Shown here in pieces: positions 1 to 8,269 of a stretch of 45,431 bases of DNA. Each line of letters starts with the position of its first letter. Within the stretch, counting starts at the first letter, position 1. Position numbers and translations under genes: made by a program. The stretch comes from a virus. A model generated the notes under the pieces. It saw only the letters and a program-made list of their open reading frames with translations. It did not search any database and was not told where the DNA came from. The stretch spans positions 1-45,431 of the IMG/VR virus record IMGVR_UViG_3300042549_008656. The stretch is one strand, 5' to 3'.

Positions 1-312
1 GGCGATCCGAGACAAGTATCTTCATCATTAACATATTACCCAGATTTTAATGTGTTAAGAAATAGTTACTTCTCTAAATACACTAGTAATTACAATTTAT
101 GGGATTATATAAGATTAATTAAATTTTATGATAACTCATTGTTTAAAATGATTCAAGATTTTACACCTGCAAGAGCAGGTTTAGCAACAGGAATTGTTAT
201 AAAACAAACATTATTAGAAAGAAATAAATACCCGTTACCACAAGCTACTACTAATAGCGAAATAGCATTTGTAGGTAGTCCAACAACAAAAACAATAAAT
301 ATAGCATATTAA
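1..312 (+). CDS. Virion structural protein, C-terminal part (5' end outside window)
   Basis: Reading frame 1 is open from the first base to the TAA at 310-312, so this is the C-terminal 103 codons of a gene that starts upstream; a GTG at 52 is unlikely to be the real start. The residues LIKFYDNSLFKMIQDFTPAR are followed by an alanine/glycine-rich stretch and GIVIKQTLLERN. From memory this pattern resembles the C-terminal part of a large conserved tail or baseplate-type protein of phages of marine and freshwater Bacteroidetes, but the exact role is unknown. The stop codon overlaps the next start (TAATG), so it is translated in series with the structural genes that follow. Confidence 0.75.
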   Translation, partial: GDPRQVSSSLTYYPDFNVLRNSYFSKYTSNYNLWDYIRLIKFYDNSLFKMIQDFTPARAGLATGIVIKQTLLERNKYPLPQATTNSEIAFVGSPTTKTINIAY

Positions 313-2966
313 TGGCTTTAAAGAATATTATAATAACCGGGTCAATAGGAACTTACCCTACTTTATCTTATGGACAAAAAATGTATGTTTCGTCAACAGA
401 TGAACAGTCATTTCCTATAGAAGAAGTAATAGGAAGTAATGGAGGATCTTTACCTAATTTATTTGGACAAACATCATCAGTAGATTTATATGTAAATATA
501 GATCAAAAATGGTCTGGGTATAATGATACACAAGCCGGATTAGTAGCATATACTCAATCATTTCAAAATGAATTTGTAAATGGGGAATTTAGTGGCTCAG
601 TACTAACTGTTTCTAATGGGAATTTAAATGATCCATATTGTCAAGAACTATTAGAAGTCAGTACAGTAGATATAGATTATGATATATTTGTTTATAATTC
701 ATTATATTCTAAATATGACTCAGCACCAGGTCTAAAAGACGGAGATTTTACAAACTCAGTTGTCACTCCAAATAATGGAGAAATATTCATATTAAACTCA
801 GCAGTTGCTAAAGCAAAACCTTACCCAGTAACTGGTTTTTATGAAACATCAAATTCTCTTACTTATATTAAAATTAATAGATTTGATAAGCAAGGTAACG
901 ACAATACTATATCATTACAAGAATTAACTAAATTAATAGTTAAATTCACAGATATTGGAATAATTGATTTACCATTATTTACAATATCAGAATACCCAAC
1001 ATATTATCTTTATACAACATATTATCCAACAGGCACTGGATATGTGCTTCCTCCAGACACAATCTACCCATTTGTTACAGCTGACAATAATGTTATAATG
1101 CATCAACTGGAAACTTCAGCTGGAACATATTATATATCTGCCTATTCAACATATAATGGAAATACTTTAGTTGCATCTATTGATAATAATTCATGTTTCA
1201 ATTCAATAACAGGACTGTATACTTTTAATGATACTCCTAATGTAGAAATATACTACACAGCGTCATTTAGAGCAGGTAATTCATTTGTTGGCTCTATGCA
1301 ATTATATGGTGACTCATCATTTATAGGATCCTCAGTCTCTTTTATTGCGGGGACTGGCTATAAAATTACAGGTTCAATTTTTCCAATAGAAAATCAACAG
1401 TATACATTTAAAATAACTAATGCTGGAGGTACTGTAGCTAATATTGATAGTATATCTTTTGATCTTACTCAATCTGTAACTCCTAACACCTCATCCAATT
1501 TAATAGTTTTAGAACCGTATCTAACCCAAAATTTTGCATATAGTGATTGTAATGCTTTATATGGTAATGCTTTAAATTTAGAATATGATAGTAAATTTTA
1601 TCAAGTAAATTACGAAGGAACAACAATCCCAACTAATCAACAACAAATATTAAATGGTACAGCAGAAATAGCTCCTGTGAAATCATATAACTACTCAGCA
1701 ACAGCTCAAATTCTTCCAAGATATAAAGGGAGTAGATTTACATCTGATGCATATAATACTAGTTCAATAGTTACAGCTTCAATTATTCAATCTTCATATC
1801 CACAATATTTAAATGCTAAGTCATATGGTTATACTCCTATTAATACTTATGATACAGCAATTTTTGAATTTAACGGAGGAAATCCAACAGTTGAAGTATC
1901 TAAAACAAGTAGAGTAGATATAGCTAATATTTTAAATGTAGATAATACAGCATCTGTCTCAACTATATATTCTTCAGATTCTGCTTTTGGTGAAATAATT
2001 GAAGAAAAAATACAATTAAGAACTACTCCTGTTATTACTCAATACTCAACAAATGAAATTATAGTTCCAGCAGATATTAAAGTAGTTACTAACGACATTT
2101 CCCCAACTCCAGTATTTATGAATACTGGTTATCCACAAGATTGGTCATATATTTCTGGTTCACAACAAAATAATACACCTAAGTTTTTAGTAACTGGTTC
2201 TTTCTATAAAATAAATAATTTTATAGATGGTGATGATTTTAAAAAAATTGCATATGTTTTTGAAGGAACAATTAATACTGATGGTTGTATATTTTTATGT
2301 CCAAAGTATCTAACTCAAGCATTTGTTGATGCTAATTTTACATGGACTGGGGGCTCTAAATTAAGTAGAATAGTAGCTGATTCATATGGATTTCAAATAG
2401 GTAATAATCCAAATTCTATGGCTATATTTGAAAGATCGTGGTATGTTTATAAAGATCCAAATGGAGATTACTATCCTAAGGGTTCAGTAACTGCCCTAAA
2501 TATTAGTCAATCAATATCAACAGGAGTTAATAATGGAGAAAGATGGTTTGTTACAGCATTTGATACTTCGTTTCAAGCTCCTATTAATGTAAATACTGTA
2601 ACTCCACTACCAAATACATTTACTGGAAGCTCAGATGCAATAAATCAACCTTTAGGTTTTAGTTCAGCATATGAAATAGCATCAGCACAAATGTCAGGAC
2701 CTTTAATTCAATTCTACTTTAAATACCCCGTAGATGCACATGAATATAATATTATTCAAGGTCCTGTCCCAAGTATTATATATGGTGGAAATAATGGTAA
2801 TGGTGGTTTATTAATATGGAAATCACCAGCTAATACAAATACTATATTATTTAATGGTACTAATTTAGTAAATTTAGGATTAGGAAATATTATAACCGCT
2901 GATTCATCACCAACAATTAAAAACAATTTAAATTTAATTTCAAAAACATTTGGCTCAAAACCATAA
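312..2966 (+). CDS. Large virion structural protein (tail/baseplate type)
   Basis: This 884-aa protein is rich in Ser, Thr, Asn, Tyr and Ile with few charged residues, the composition of a beta-rich extracellular virion protein. No catalytic motif is visible. It starts MALKNIIITGSIGTYPTLSY and contains many short GS-type turns (TGSI, SGSVL, TGSF), which are common in the tail-fibre and baseplate genes of this phage. Its start overlaps the upstream stop by one base, and it precedes three further structural genes, so a tail or baseplate appendage role is inferred from composition and context. A receptor-binding or baseplate-wedge component cannot be separated from a fibre without structure prediction. 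Confidence 0.75.
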   Translation: MALKNIIITGSIGTYPTLSYGQKMYVSSTDEQSFPIEEVIGSNGGSLPNLFGQTSSVDLYVNIDQKWSGYNDTQAGLVAYTQSFQNEFVNGEFSGSVLTVSNGNLNDPYCQELLEVSTVDIDYDIFVYNSLYSKYDSAPGLKDGDFTNSVVTPNNGEIFILNSAVAKAKPYPVTGFYETSNSLTYIKINRFDKQGNDNTISLQELTKLIVKFTDIGIIDLPLFTISEYPTYYLYTTYYPTGTGYVLPPDTIYPFVTADNNVIMHQLETSAGTYYISAYSTYNGNTLVASIDNNSCFNSITGLYTFNDTPNVEIYYTASFRAGNSFVGSMQLYGDSSFIGSSVSFIAGTGYKITGSIFPIENQQYTFKITNAGGTVANIDSISFDLTQSVTPNTSSNLIVLEPYLTQNFAYSDCNALYGNALNLEYDSKFYQVNYEGTTIPTNQQQILNGTAEIAPVKSYNYSATAQILPRYKGSRFTSDAYNTSSIVTASIIQSSYPQYLNAKSYGYTPINTYDTAIFEFNGGNPTVEVSKTSRVDIANILNVDNTASVSTIYSSDSAFGEIIEEKIQLRTTPVITQYSTNEIIVPADIKVVTNDISPTPVFMNTGYPQDWSYISGSQQNNTPKFLVTGSFYKINNFIDGDDFKKIAYVFEGTINTDGCIFLCPKYLTQAFVDANFTWTGGSKLSRIVADSYGFQIGNNPNSMAIFERSWYVYKDPNGDYYPKGSVTALNISQSISTGVNNGERWFVTAFDTSFQAPINVNTVTPLPNTFTGSSDAINQPLGFSSAYEIASAQMSGPLIQFYFKYPVDAHEYNIIQGPVPSIIYGGNNGNGGLLIWKSPANTNTILFNGTNLVNLGLGNIITADSSPTIKNNLNLISKTFGSKP

Positions 2967-2972
2967 ATTCAT

Positions 2973-2983
2973 TATATTTATAA
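2973..2983 (+). promoter_or_regulatory. TATATTTATAA motif (putative late promoter or start-proximal signal)
   Basis: This is a perfect copy of the recurrent TATATTTATAA motif. It lies in the 32-base gap between two structural genes and ends 15 bases before the ATG at 2999. The core TATTTATA is the reverse complement of the T4 late promoter TATAAATA, and TATATTTA partly fits the Bacteroidetes -7 box TAnnTTTG. Function is inferred from repeated placement only. Confidence 0.5.
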
Positions 2984-2998
2984 TAAAAATCAATAAAA

Positions 2999-3652
2999 AT
3001 GGGATATTTAAATAATAGCGTCGTAACAGTAGATGCAATTTTAACAACAAAAGGAAGACAATTATTAGCACAAAATAATGGATCTTTCACAATTACTCAA
3101 TTTGCAATGGCAGATGACGAAGTAAATTATACATTATATAACCCAAACCACCCATCCGGTTCTGCATATTATGGTGAAGCAATTCAAAACATGCCATTGT
3201 TAGAAGCATTTCCTCAAGAAACACAAATCATGAAATATAAGTTAGTTACGTTACCAAGAGGAACAACTAAATTACCAATTTTAGATTTGGGCTACTCAGC
3301 TATCGTAATTAAACAGGGTGCTTCATTAGCTATTACTCCTCAAACATTAAATTATTTTGGTGGAAATACTTATGAAACAGCTGGTTATACAGCAACAATT
3401 TCTGATGTACGTTTGTGTAATACATTTGAAGGTGTAGGTATTAATACCCCAGCAGCTTTAGCGTTAAATTCAACTACTACATTAGGTACAAGTGTTTCTA
3501 AAACGGTTGTTGGAACTACTATTAATATTAGAGCAACGACGTTAAATACGTTGTTTGGTTCAACTACACAATTACAAGCTACATTAACTGTAGAAGGTAG
3601 AGATAGTGGAGCTAGATTAACAATTCCAGTAACTGTACAAAAAATATCATAA
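2999..3652 (+). CDS. Conserved T4-like phage virion structural protein
   Basis: The 217-aa product begins MGYLNNSVVTVDAILTTKGR and continues with QLLAQNNGSF, FAMADDEVNYTLYNP, and SAYYGEAIQNMPLLEAFP. I recognise this from T4-like phages of marine bacteria as a conserved virion structural protein without an assigned function. The N-terminal 110 residues are the conserved part; the C-terminal half is Thr/Val rich and Ig-like in pattern (LTVEGRDSGARLTIPVTVQ), so a two-domain protein is likely. It follows a TATATTTATAA motif and an A-rich leader (AATCAATAAAAATG) with no Shine-Dalgarno. A baseplate or tail location is inferred from neighbours. Confidence 0.75.
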   Translation: MGYLNNSVVTVDAILTTKGRQLLAQNNGSFTITQFAMADDEVNYTLYNPNHPSGSAYYGEAIQNMPLLEAFPQETQIMKYKLVTLPRGTTKLPILDLGYSAIVIKQGASLAITPQTLNYFGGNTYETAGYTATISDVRLCNTFEGVGINTPAALALNSTTTLGTSVSKTVVGTTINIRATTLNTLFGSTTQLQATLTVEGRDSGARLTIPVTVQKIS

Positions 3653-3674
3653 AATAAATTAAAAATATAAAAAC

Positions 3675-4682
3675 ATGTCATTTAACCGTTTAGCACCTGA
3701 AGATTTTGTAGTAAGTTCTGACTCAATTACGTCTACATTATGGACTGGAGGATTAACATCTTTAACTACTTTCAATACTTCATCTACACAAGAAGCAGGA
3801 TCATCTGGAGATTTTTACTTAAATGTATATCAAACAGCTTCAACAAATGCTTTAGCAGAAGTACAATTCGCTATAGCATATGGTAATCAATATGGTAGTG
3901 GAAGTTCATGGTACAATGCTTCTGTTGCAGGAGCTTCTCCAACTAAAACAACTTATGGTCAATATCAAGTTTTAGTATTAGGAGACGAAAATTCAGGATT
4001 TGTATTTGGAGGTGTTTCATCTTCAGACTTTTGGGTATTATCAATTGATAGAACTAGATATAAACAAAGTATCTTACCAGGATCTATGGCGTTAGTATTA
4101 TCTGGAAGTACAGGTAGAATTACCTTAACAGATAATAGTCAAGTATCTCCATCAGTAATATTTAATGAAGCAGGTAGAGTATACCAATTAGTAAGTGGAT
4201 CTCAAGGAGTAGTTAACACTACAAACCCAAATGGGTATAGTGTAGCGTCAGGATCTTATGGATGGTTATTACCAGATATTGGAACTATTATCTTAAATCC
4301 AACTGCATTATCAGCATCAATAGGTTTATCATCTAATAAAACATCTAATTCTGATGGTTTAAATTACCAAAGAATGTTTAACGCTATTAATGGAGCTACA
4401 GCAAAATCATTTTTCTTAAATAGCCAAGAAACAATATCCTCAGATTATATTTTTGTTAGAGCTAGAAATGCTGAATTTAACTATTCAGAAAACCCAAGCT
4501 TCATATCAGGAAGTACAGGTGAAATATTATTTAGTTCATTTATAAATAATCCACAAACATATCCAACAACAGTTGGTTTATATAACGATACAAACGAATT
4601 GTTAGCAGTTGCTAAACTTTCAAGACCATTATTAAAAGATTTCACAAAAGAAGTATTAATACGAGTTAAATTAGATTTTTAA
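3675..4682 (+). CDS. Virion structural protein, shares a C-terminal module with the next gene
   Basis: This is a 335-aa Ser/Thr/Gly-rich protein beginning MSFNRLAPEDFVVSSDSITS. The C-terminal 45 residues (TTVGLYNDTNELLAVAKLSR, then PLLKDF and VLIRVKLDF) are closely matched by the end of the protein encoded at 4688. That suggests two paralogues built on a common C-terminal module that may dock both to the same partner. I recognise this terminal module from structural proteins of marine T4-like phages, but its role is not established there. No enzymatic motif is visible. The start has the usual A-rich leader (AAAAACATG). Confidence 0.7.
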   Translation: MSFNRLAPEDFVVSSDSITSTLWTGGLTSLTTFNTSSTQEAGSSGDFYLNVYQTASTNALAEVQFAIAYGNQYGSGSSWYNASVAGASPTKTTYGQYQVLVLGDENSGFVFGGVSSSDFWVLSIDRTRYKQSILPGSMALVLSGSTGRITLTDNSQVSPSVIFNEAGRVYQLVSGSQGVVNTTNPNGYSVASGSYGWLLPDIGTIILNPTALSASIGLSSNKTSNSDGLNYQRMFNAINGATAKSFFLNSQETISSDYIFVRARNAEFNYSENPSFISGSTGEILFSSFINNPQTYPTTVGLYNDTNELLAVAKLSRPLLKDFTKEVLIRVKLDF

Positions 4683-4687
4683 AATGA

Positions 4688-5596
4688 ATGGGTGCTTACA
4701 AACAATTTCTTGCTTCGGACATAATAGTTACTCCGTTTGAAGTAAATAAAGGATTTACATTCCAAGGAACAGAATTAACTGACCCAGATGTATCAATAGA
4801 TAGATTTTTAGGAACGAATATTGTATCACCAATATTCAATCCTTTATCTGACCCTACAACTGGTCAAATGTCAACTCAATACCAACGATTGGTATATAGT
4901 TCAATACAAGAACTTTATTATTCTAATTATTTAAGCTCAAGTTATGGGGATGTAGTTAATAGACCTATTTTAATTCCTGGATTTGATACTTCAGGAGATA
5001 AATTAATAGGCTCAACAAGTAACCCATCTTACAATAACTATTTACAAACTACACTTTCATACCCTAAATTTTTCCCTTCAGCATCTAACTCAATAATAGG
5101 AGTAATATCTATTCCAGTTAGATTATTTGGTGATTATATTCAACCAAGCTCATTTAAGTTTAGTACTTCAACAGATAGTATAACAGATGATGGAGAAGGA
5201 AATATTCTTAATGAAGTTGGAGCTATAGTAGGAAATATATTTTATCCTCATGGTTTAATTACTATTACATCTGAATCAAATTTTACTACAAATGATTTTG
5301 TAACTTCTTCATTCGTAACTTGTTCATTTTCAAGTTCATATACTATACAAGAAACACAATATAAAGTAACTATTAGAGAAAATGAATTTAGTTTTACTTT
5401 AAACCCAAGTGTAGTATCCAGCAGTGCTGAAGGTACATTATATGGATTTGTAACTGAATCTTATTTTTCACCTTACATTACTACAGTAGGTTTATATGAT
5501 GAAGCACAAAATTTATTAGCAATAGGTAAATTAGCTCAACCATTACCTTCCTCCCCAACAACAGATACAACAATATTAATTAATCTGGATAGATAA
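4688..5596 (+). CDS. Virion structural protein, paralogue of upstream gene at its C-terminus
   Basis: This 302-aa protein starts MGAYKQFLASDIIVTPFEVN. Its C-terminus (ITTVGLYDEAQNLLAIGKLA, then QPLPSS and ILINLDR) is the counterpart of the C-terminal module of the preceding gene. The N-terminal region FLASDIIVTPFEVNKGFTF is a pattern I associate with structural proteins of marine T4-like phages. Two ATGs lie close together (4684 and 4688); only 4688 opens the long frame. The stop overlaps the ATG of the following ADP-ribosyltransferase-like gene (TAATG), so a structural operon leads straight into the accessory block. Confidence 0.7.
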   Translation: MGAYKQFLASDIIVTPFEVNKGFTFQGTELTDPDVSIDRFLGTNIVSPIFNPLSDPTTGQMSTQYQRLVYSSIQELYYSNYLSSSYGDVVNRPILIPGFDTSGDKLIGSTSNPSYNNYLQTTLSYPKFFPSASNSIIGVISIPVRLFGDYIQPSSFKFSTSTDSITDDGEGNILNEVGAIVGNIFYPHGLITITSESNFTTNDFVTSSFVTCSFSSSYTIQETQYKVTIRENEFSFTLNPSVVSSSAEGTLYGFVTESYFSPYITTVGLYDEAQNLLAIGKLAQPLPSSPTTDTTILINLDR

Positions 5597-6036
5597 TGAT
5601 AAAATTAATAAATCTATTAAAAGAAATCACTGAGGGTAAACAAGTTGGTACATTATATCATTATACTGAAAATTGGTTATTAAAACAGATAATAGAGACT
5701 AATACTCTATTAGCACCTGTTAGTTTTACTAGACGTCAAAGTAATTGGGTAAGAGATTTTACTAATGGGGAATCTATAATGGTTATTGATGGAGATAAAT
5801 TATCTAACAATTATAAAATTCGGCCATACCAAGATATTAACCCATTTTTAGCTGATATAGATGATGAGTCACCTTCTTTTGAAGGTGGGAAAAATGAAGA
5901 ATATGAAGAACGTGTTGATAGAGACATTACTAATTTAAACAAATACATCATTAAAGTTATAATTTTAATACCTAATTCTGAAATAGAATCTTTATTAAAA
6001 GAAAAAAATATTTTATACGAAATAAAAAATGAATAA
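5596..6036 (+). CDS. Putative ADP-ribosyltransferase-like protein with N-terminal capsid-tag-like peptide
   Basis: The first 13 residues, MIKLINLLKEITE, match the tag shared by many proteins here and end in an I-T-E|G site that a gp21-type protease could cut. The rest carries LYHYTENWLLKQIIETNTL, then VSFTRRQSNW, IMVIDGDKLSNNYKIRPY and EYEERVDRDI. An early H-x-T, a central S-F-T-R and a late E-x-E-R element recall small phage and toxin ADP-ribosyltransferase-fold proteins. This is fold-level resemblance from motifs, so NAD+ use is not proven. T4 packages the ADP-ribosyltransferase Alt in its head, which makes a tagged ART-like protein suggestive. The gene overlaps the next by 8 bases. Confidence 0.5.
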   Translation: MIKLINLLKEITEGKQVGTLYHYTENWLLKQIIETNTLLAPVSFTRRQSNWVRDFTNGESIMVIDGDKLSNNYKIRPYQDINPFLADIDDESPSFEGGKNEEYEERVDRDITNLNKYIIKVIILIPNSEIESLLKEKNILYEIKNE

Positions 6037-6475
6037 TTGGTTATACGAAAATAAAGTTATAGAAAAAATTGAAGATTTTCCTGAGGGAACTTTTGGATTT
6101 GTATATGTAATTAAAAACCTAACAAATGGTAAATTTTATATAGGTAAAAAACAATTACTATCTCAAACTAATGTTAAATTAGGTAAAAAAGAAATAGCAG
6201 CACTTCCAACTCAACGCGGTAGAACACCATCTAAAAAATTAGTAGTTAAAGAATCCAACTGGCAAGAGTATTGGGGTAGTTGTAAACCGTTACATGAAGA
6301 TCTTAAAAAACTAGGTGAAGACCAGTTTAAAAGAGAAATAATAATGATATGTAAATCAAAGAAATTACTTACATATTATGAAGCTGCATTCCAGATTAAA
6401 GAAAATGTATTGTTAAATGAAAACTATAACGATACAATTCTAGGTCACTACTACAGAAAAGACTTCCTAGCTTAA
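6029..6475 (+). CDS. GIY-YIG family endonuclease-like protein
   Basis: The 148-aa protein carries FGFVYVIKNLTNGKFYIGKK at residues 20-39. This is the FVY...YIG form of the GIY-YIG signature, with the usual 10-11 residue spacing. Downstream basic segments and ESNWQEYWGSC and EAAFQIKENVLLNE fit the rest of the fold: a Glu near the end of the domain and an Asn at the C-terminus of the core. GIY-YIG proteins in T4-like phages are often freestanding homing endonucleases (Seg family). Here the gene sits between an ART-like gene and the primase and overlaps its upstream neighbour by 8 bases. Homing activity versus a repair-type nuclease cannot be decided. Confidence 0.7.
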   Translation: MNNWLYENKVIEKIEDFPEGTFGFVYVIKNLTNGKFYIGKKQLLSQTNVKLGKKEIAALPTQRGRTPSKKLVVKESNWQEYWGSCKPLHEDLKKLGEDQFKREIIMICKSKKLLTYYEAAFQIKENVLLNENYNDTILGHYYRKDFLA

Positions 6476-6482
6476 ACTAGGA
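6465..6482 (+). terminator. Weak hairpin at the end of the GIY-YIG gene
   Basis: TCCTAG and CTAGGA form a 6-bp stem around the stop codon with a loop of about 6 bases. No T-tract follows, so it is a weak or non-functional terminator. It marks the boundary before the primase gene, whose 45-base leader contains a degenerate relative (TATATTAATTC) of the recurrent upstream motif. Confidence 0.25.
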
Positions 6483-6520
6483 TTCCTCAATTCACTTGCG
6501 TATATTAATTCTAATAAGTT

Positions 6521-7456
6521 ATGGATAATTCTGCACTAACATATCTGATTGACTCTGTTTTAGGACATGGTAAATCATCATCTAAGGGTAACAAGGCCTA
6601 TCATTGCCCTGAATGTAAACACCATAAATTAAAGTTAGAAGTAAATTTAGATATCAATTCACCTCATTTCCAGTCATATAATTGTTGGACGTGTGGTTTT
6701 AAAGGTAAAAAATTAACTACATTATTTAAAAAATTAGAAATAGATTCTGATAAAGTAGAGCAATTACGATTTTTAGTTAAGTCATCATCTAAAGAATATA
6801 CTGGACAAACTGTTATTAGTAAAAAGATAACTTTACCTAAAGAATTTATTTCATTAGCATCACCACCAAGTAGTTTAATGGCTAAAAAAGCAATACATTA
6901 TTTAACCACTCGTAATATTACTCAAAACGATATTATTAAGTACAATATAGGATATTGTGAATTTGGTATTTACTCAAATATGATTATTATACCATCATAT
7001 GATGCTGAAGGTAACTTAAATTATTTTATATCCAGAAATTTTAATAAAAACTCAAAAATTAAATATAAAAATCCAGATGTATCAAGAGATATAATTGGAT
7101 TAGAATTGTTTATAAATTGGAATACTCCAATCGTGTTATGCGAAGGAGTATTTGATGCCATTGCTATCAAGCGAAATGCTATTCCATTACTTGGAAAAAC
7201 AATTCAAAACAATTTAATGAAAAAAATTATTAATTCAACAGTACAAAATATATACATTGCATTAGATAAAGATGCAATGAAACAAGCTTTAAATTTTTGC
7301 GAGAATTTAATGAATGAAGGTAAAGAAGTTTATTTAGTTGACATTGACGATAAAGATCCTAGTGATATGGGATTTGTTAAATTCACTAATCTAATTCAAA
7401 ACACTTTACCTCTAACCTTCTCAAATTTACTTGAGAAAAAATTACAAAGAATATGA
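6521..7456 (+). CDS. DNA primase (T4 gp61-type, zinc finger plus Toprim)
   Basis: The 311-aa protein has an N-terminal zinc-binding motif, CPECKHHK at 29-36 and CWTCGF at 55-60, giving four cysteines (C29, C32, C55, C58). It is followed by a DnaG-like catalytic region. The Toprim motifs are visible as IVLCEGVFDAIAIK (E208) and YIALDKDA (D249 and D251, the DxD). It would synthesise RNA primers for lagging-strand replication with the phage helicase. Length is close to the T4 primase. It overlaps the following exonuclease gene by 4 bases (ATGA), making a small replication/recombination pair inside a virion-protein region. Confidence 0.88.
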   Translation: MDNSALTYLIDSVLGHGKSSSKGNKAYHCPECKHHKLKLEVNLDINSPHFQSYNCWTCGFKGKKLTTLFKKLEIDSDKVEQLRFLVKSSSKEYTGQTVISKKITLPKEFISLASPPSSLMAKKAIHYLTTRNITQNDIIKYNIGYCEFGIYSNMIIIPSYDAEGNLNYFISRNFNKNSKIKYKNPDVSRDIIGLELFINWNTPIVLCEGVFDAIAIKRNAIPLLGKTIQNNLMKKIINSTVQNIYIALDKDAMKQALNFCENLMNEGKEVYLVDIDDKDPSDMGFVKFTNLIQNTLPLTFSNLLEKKLQRI

Positions 7457-8247
7457 TAGAAAAAAATGTAAATGTCTTTAAGAAAAGCGTTAAACGCCTA
7501 GTAGAAGTAGATATGGAATCCAAAAGGGTTAATATCTTAGACAACAGGTACTACACTAGAAATGACAAGTATTACCCATCAGTAACTAGTATTTTACAAT
7601 ATATGCCTAAGGGTAAATTTTTTGAAAACTGGTTAAAAGATGTAGGCCACAATGCTGACGTTATAGCACGAAAAGCAGCAGATGAAGGTACACAAGTACA
7701 CGATGCAATTGAAAGATATCTTCAAGGTGAAAAAATATCATTAATTAATGAAGAAGGATATTCAAAATACAATTTAGATGTCTGGAAAATGATATTGAAA
7801 TTTCATGAATTTTGGACAGTATATAAACCAACATTGATTGAAAGTGAAATACATCTATTCTCAGATATATACACATTTGCAGGTACGTGCGATTTAGTAC
7901 TAGAAATCAATGGTGAAAAATGGTTATTGGATATTAAAACATCAAATTCATTACATGCTAGTCAAGATTTTCAATTGTCAGCATATGCTCAGGCATGGAA
8001 TGAATTATATGAAGAAAAAATTGATCGCATTGGTATATTATGGATGAAGTCATCTAAACGTGGCGAAGATAAAAAAGGCGAAAAGATCCAAGGTAAAGGC
8101 TGGGAAGTACATGAACCAAGCAAATCAATTGAAGAAAATTTAAAAATATTTGAATATATACATGAGTTGTATAAATTGGAACACCCCAACCCAACTCCGA
8201 AGAGTAATGATTTCCCTACAGAAATCCAAATAGAACCAACTATTTAA
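7453..8247 (+). CDS. PD-(D/E)XK nuclease (RecB/Cas4-like exonuclease)
   Basis: The 264-aa protein contains DEGTQVHDAIERYLQGE at 77-93, the helical H-containing motif of RecB-type nucleases. A catalytic core follows with E132, D147 (TFAGTCDLVLEI), D160 and K162 (WLLDIKTSN) and a Q-x3-Y helix (FQLSAYAQAW). These make up the GxxD, DxK and QxxxY elements of the Cas4/RecB/lambda-exonuclease group. A role in DNA processing for recombination or end trimming is inferred. It starts inside the primase stop (ATGA), so the two are translationally coupled. A 22-base gap with a TATATTTATAG motif separates it from the accessory block. Confidence 0.83.
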   Translation: MIEKNVNVFKKSVKRLVEVDMESKRVNILDNRYYTRNDKYYPSVTSILQYMPKGKFFENWLKDVGHNADVIARKAADEGTQVHDAIERYLQGEKISLINEEGYSKYNLDVWKMILKFHEFWTVYKPTLIESEIHLFSDIYTFAGTCDLVLEINGEKWLLDIKTSNSLHASQDFQLSAYAQAWNELYEEKIDRIGILWMKSSKRGEDKKGEKIQGKGWEVHEPSKSIEENLKIFEYIHELYKLEHPNPTPKSNDFPTEIQIEPTI

Positions 8248-8258
8248 TATATTTATAG
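8248..8258 (+). promoter_or_regulatory. TATATTTATAG motif upstream of nucleotidyltransferase operon
   Basis: This copy of the recurrent motif ends 11 bases before the ATG at 8270. It overlaps the end of a gap after the exonuclease gene and heads the uninterrupted, overlapping gene run 8270-13234. A promoter function is inferred. Confidence 0.45.
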
Positions 8259-8269
8259 TAAATATTGGG

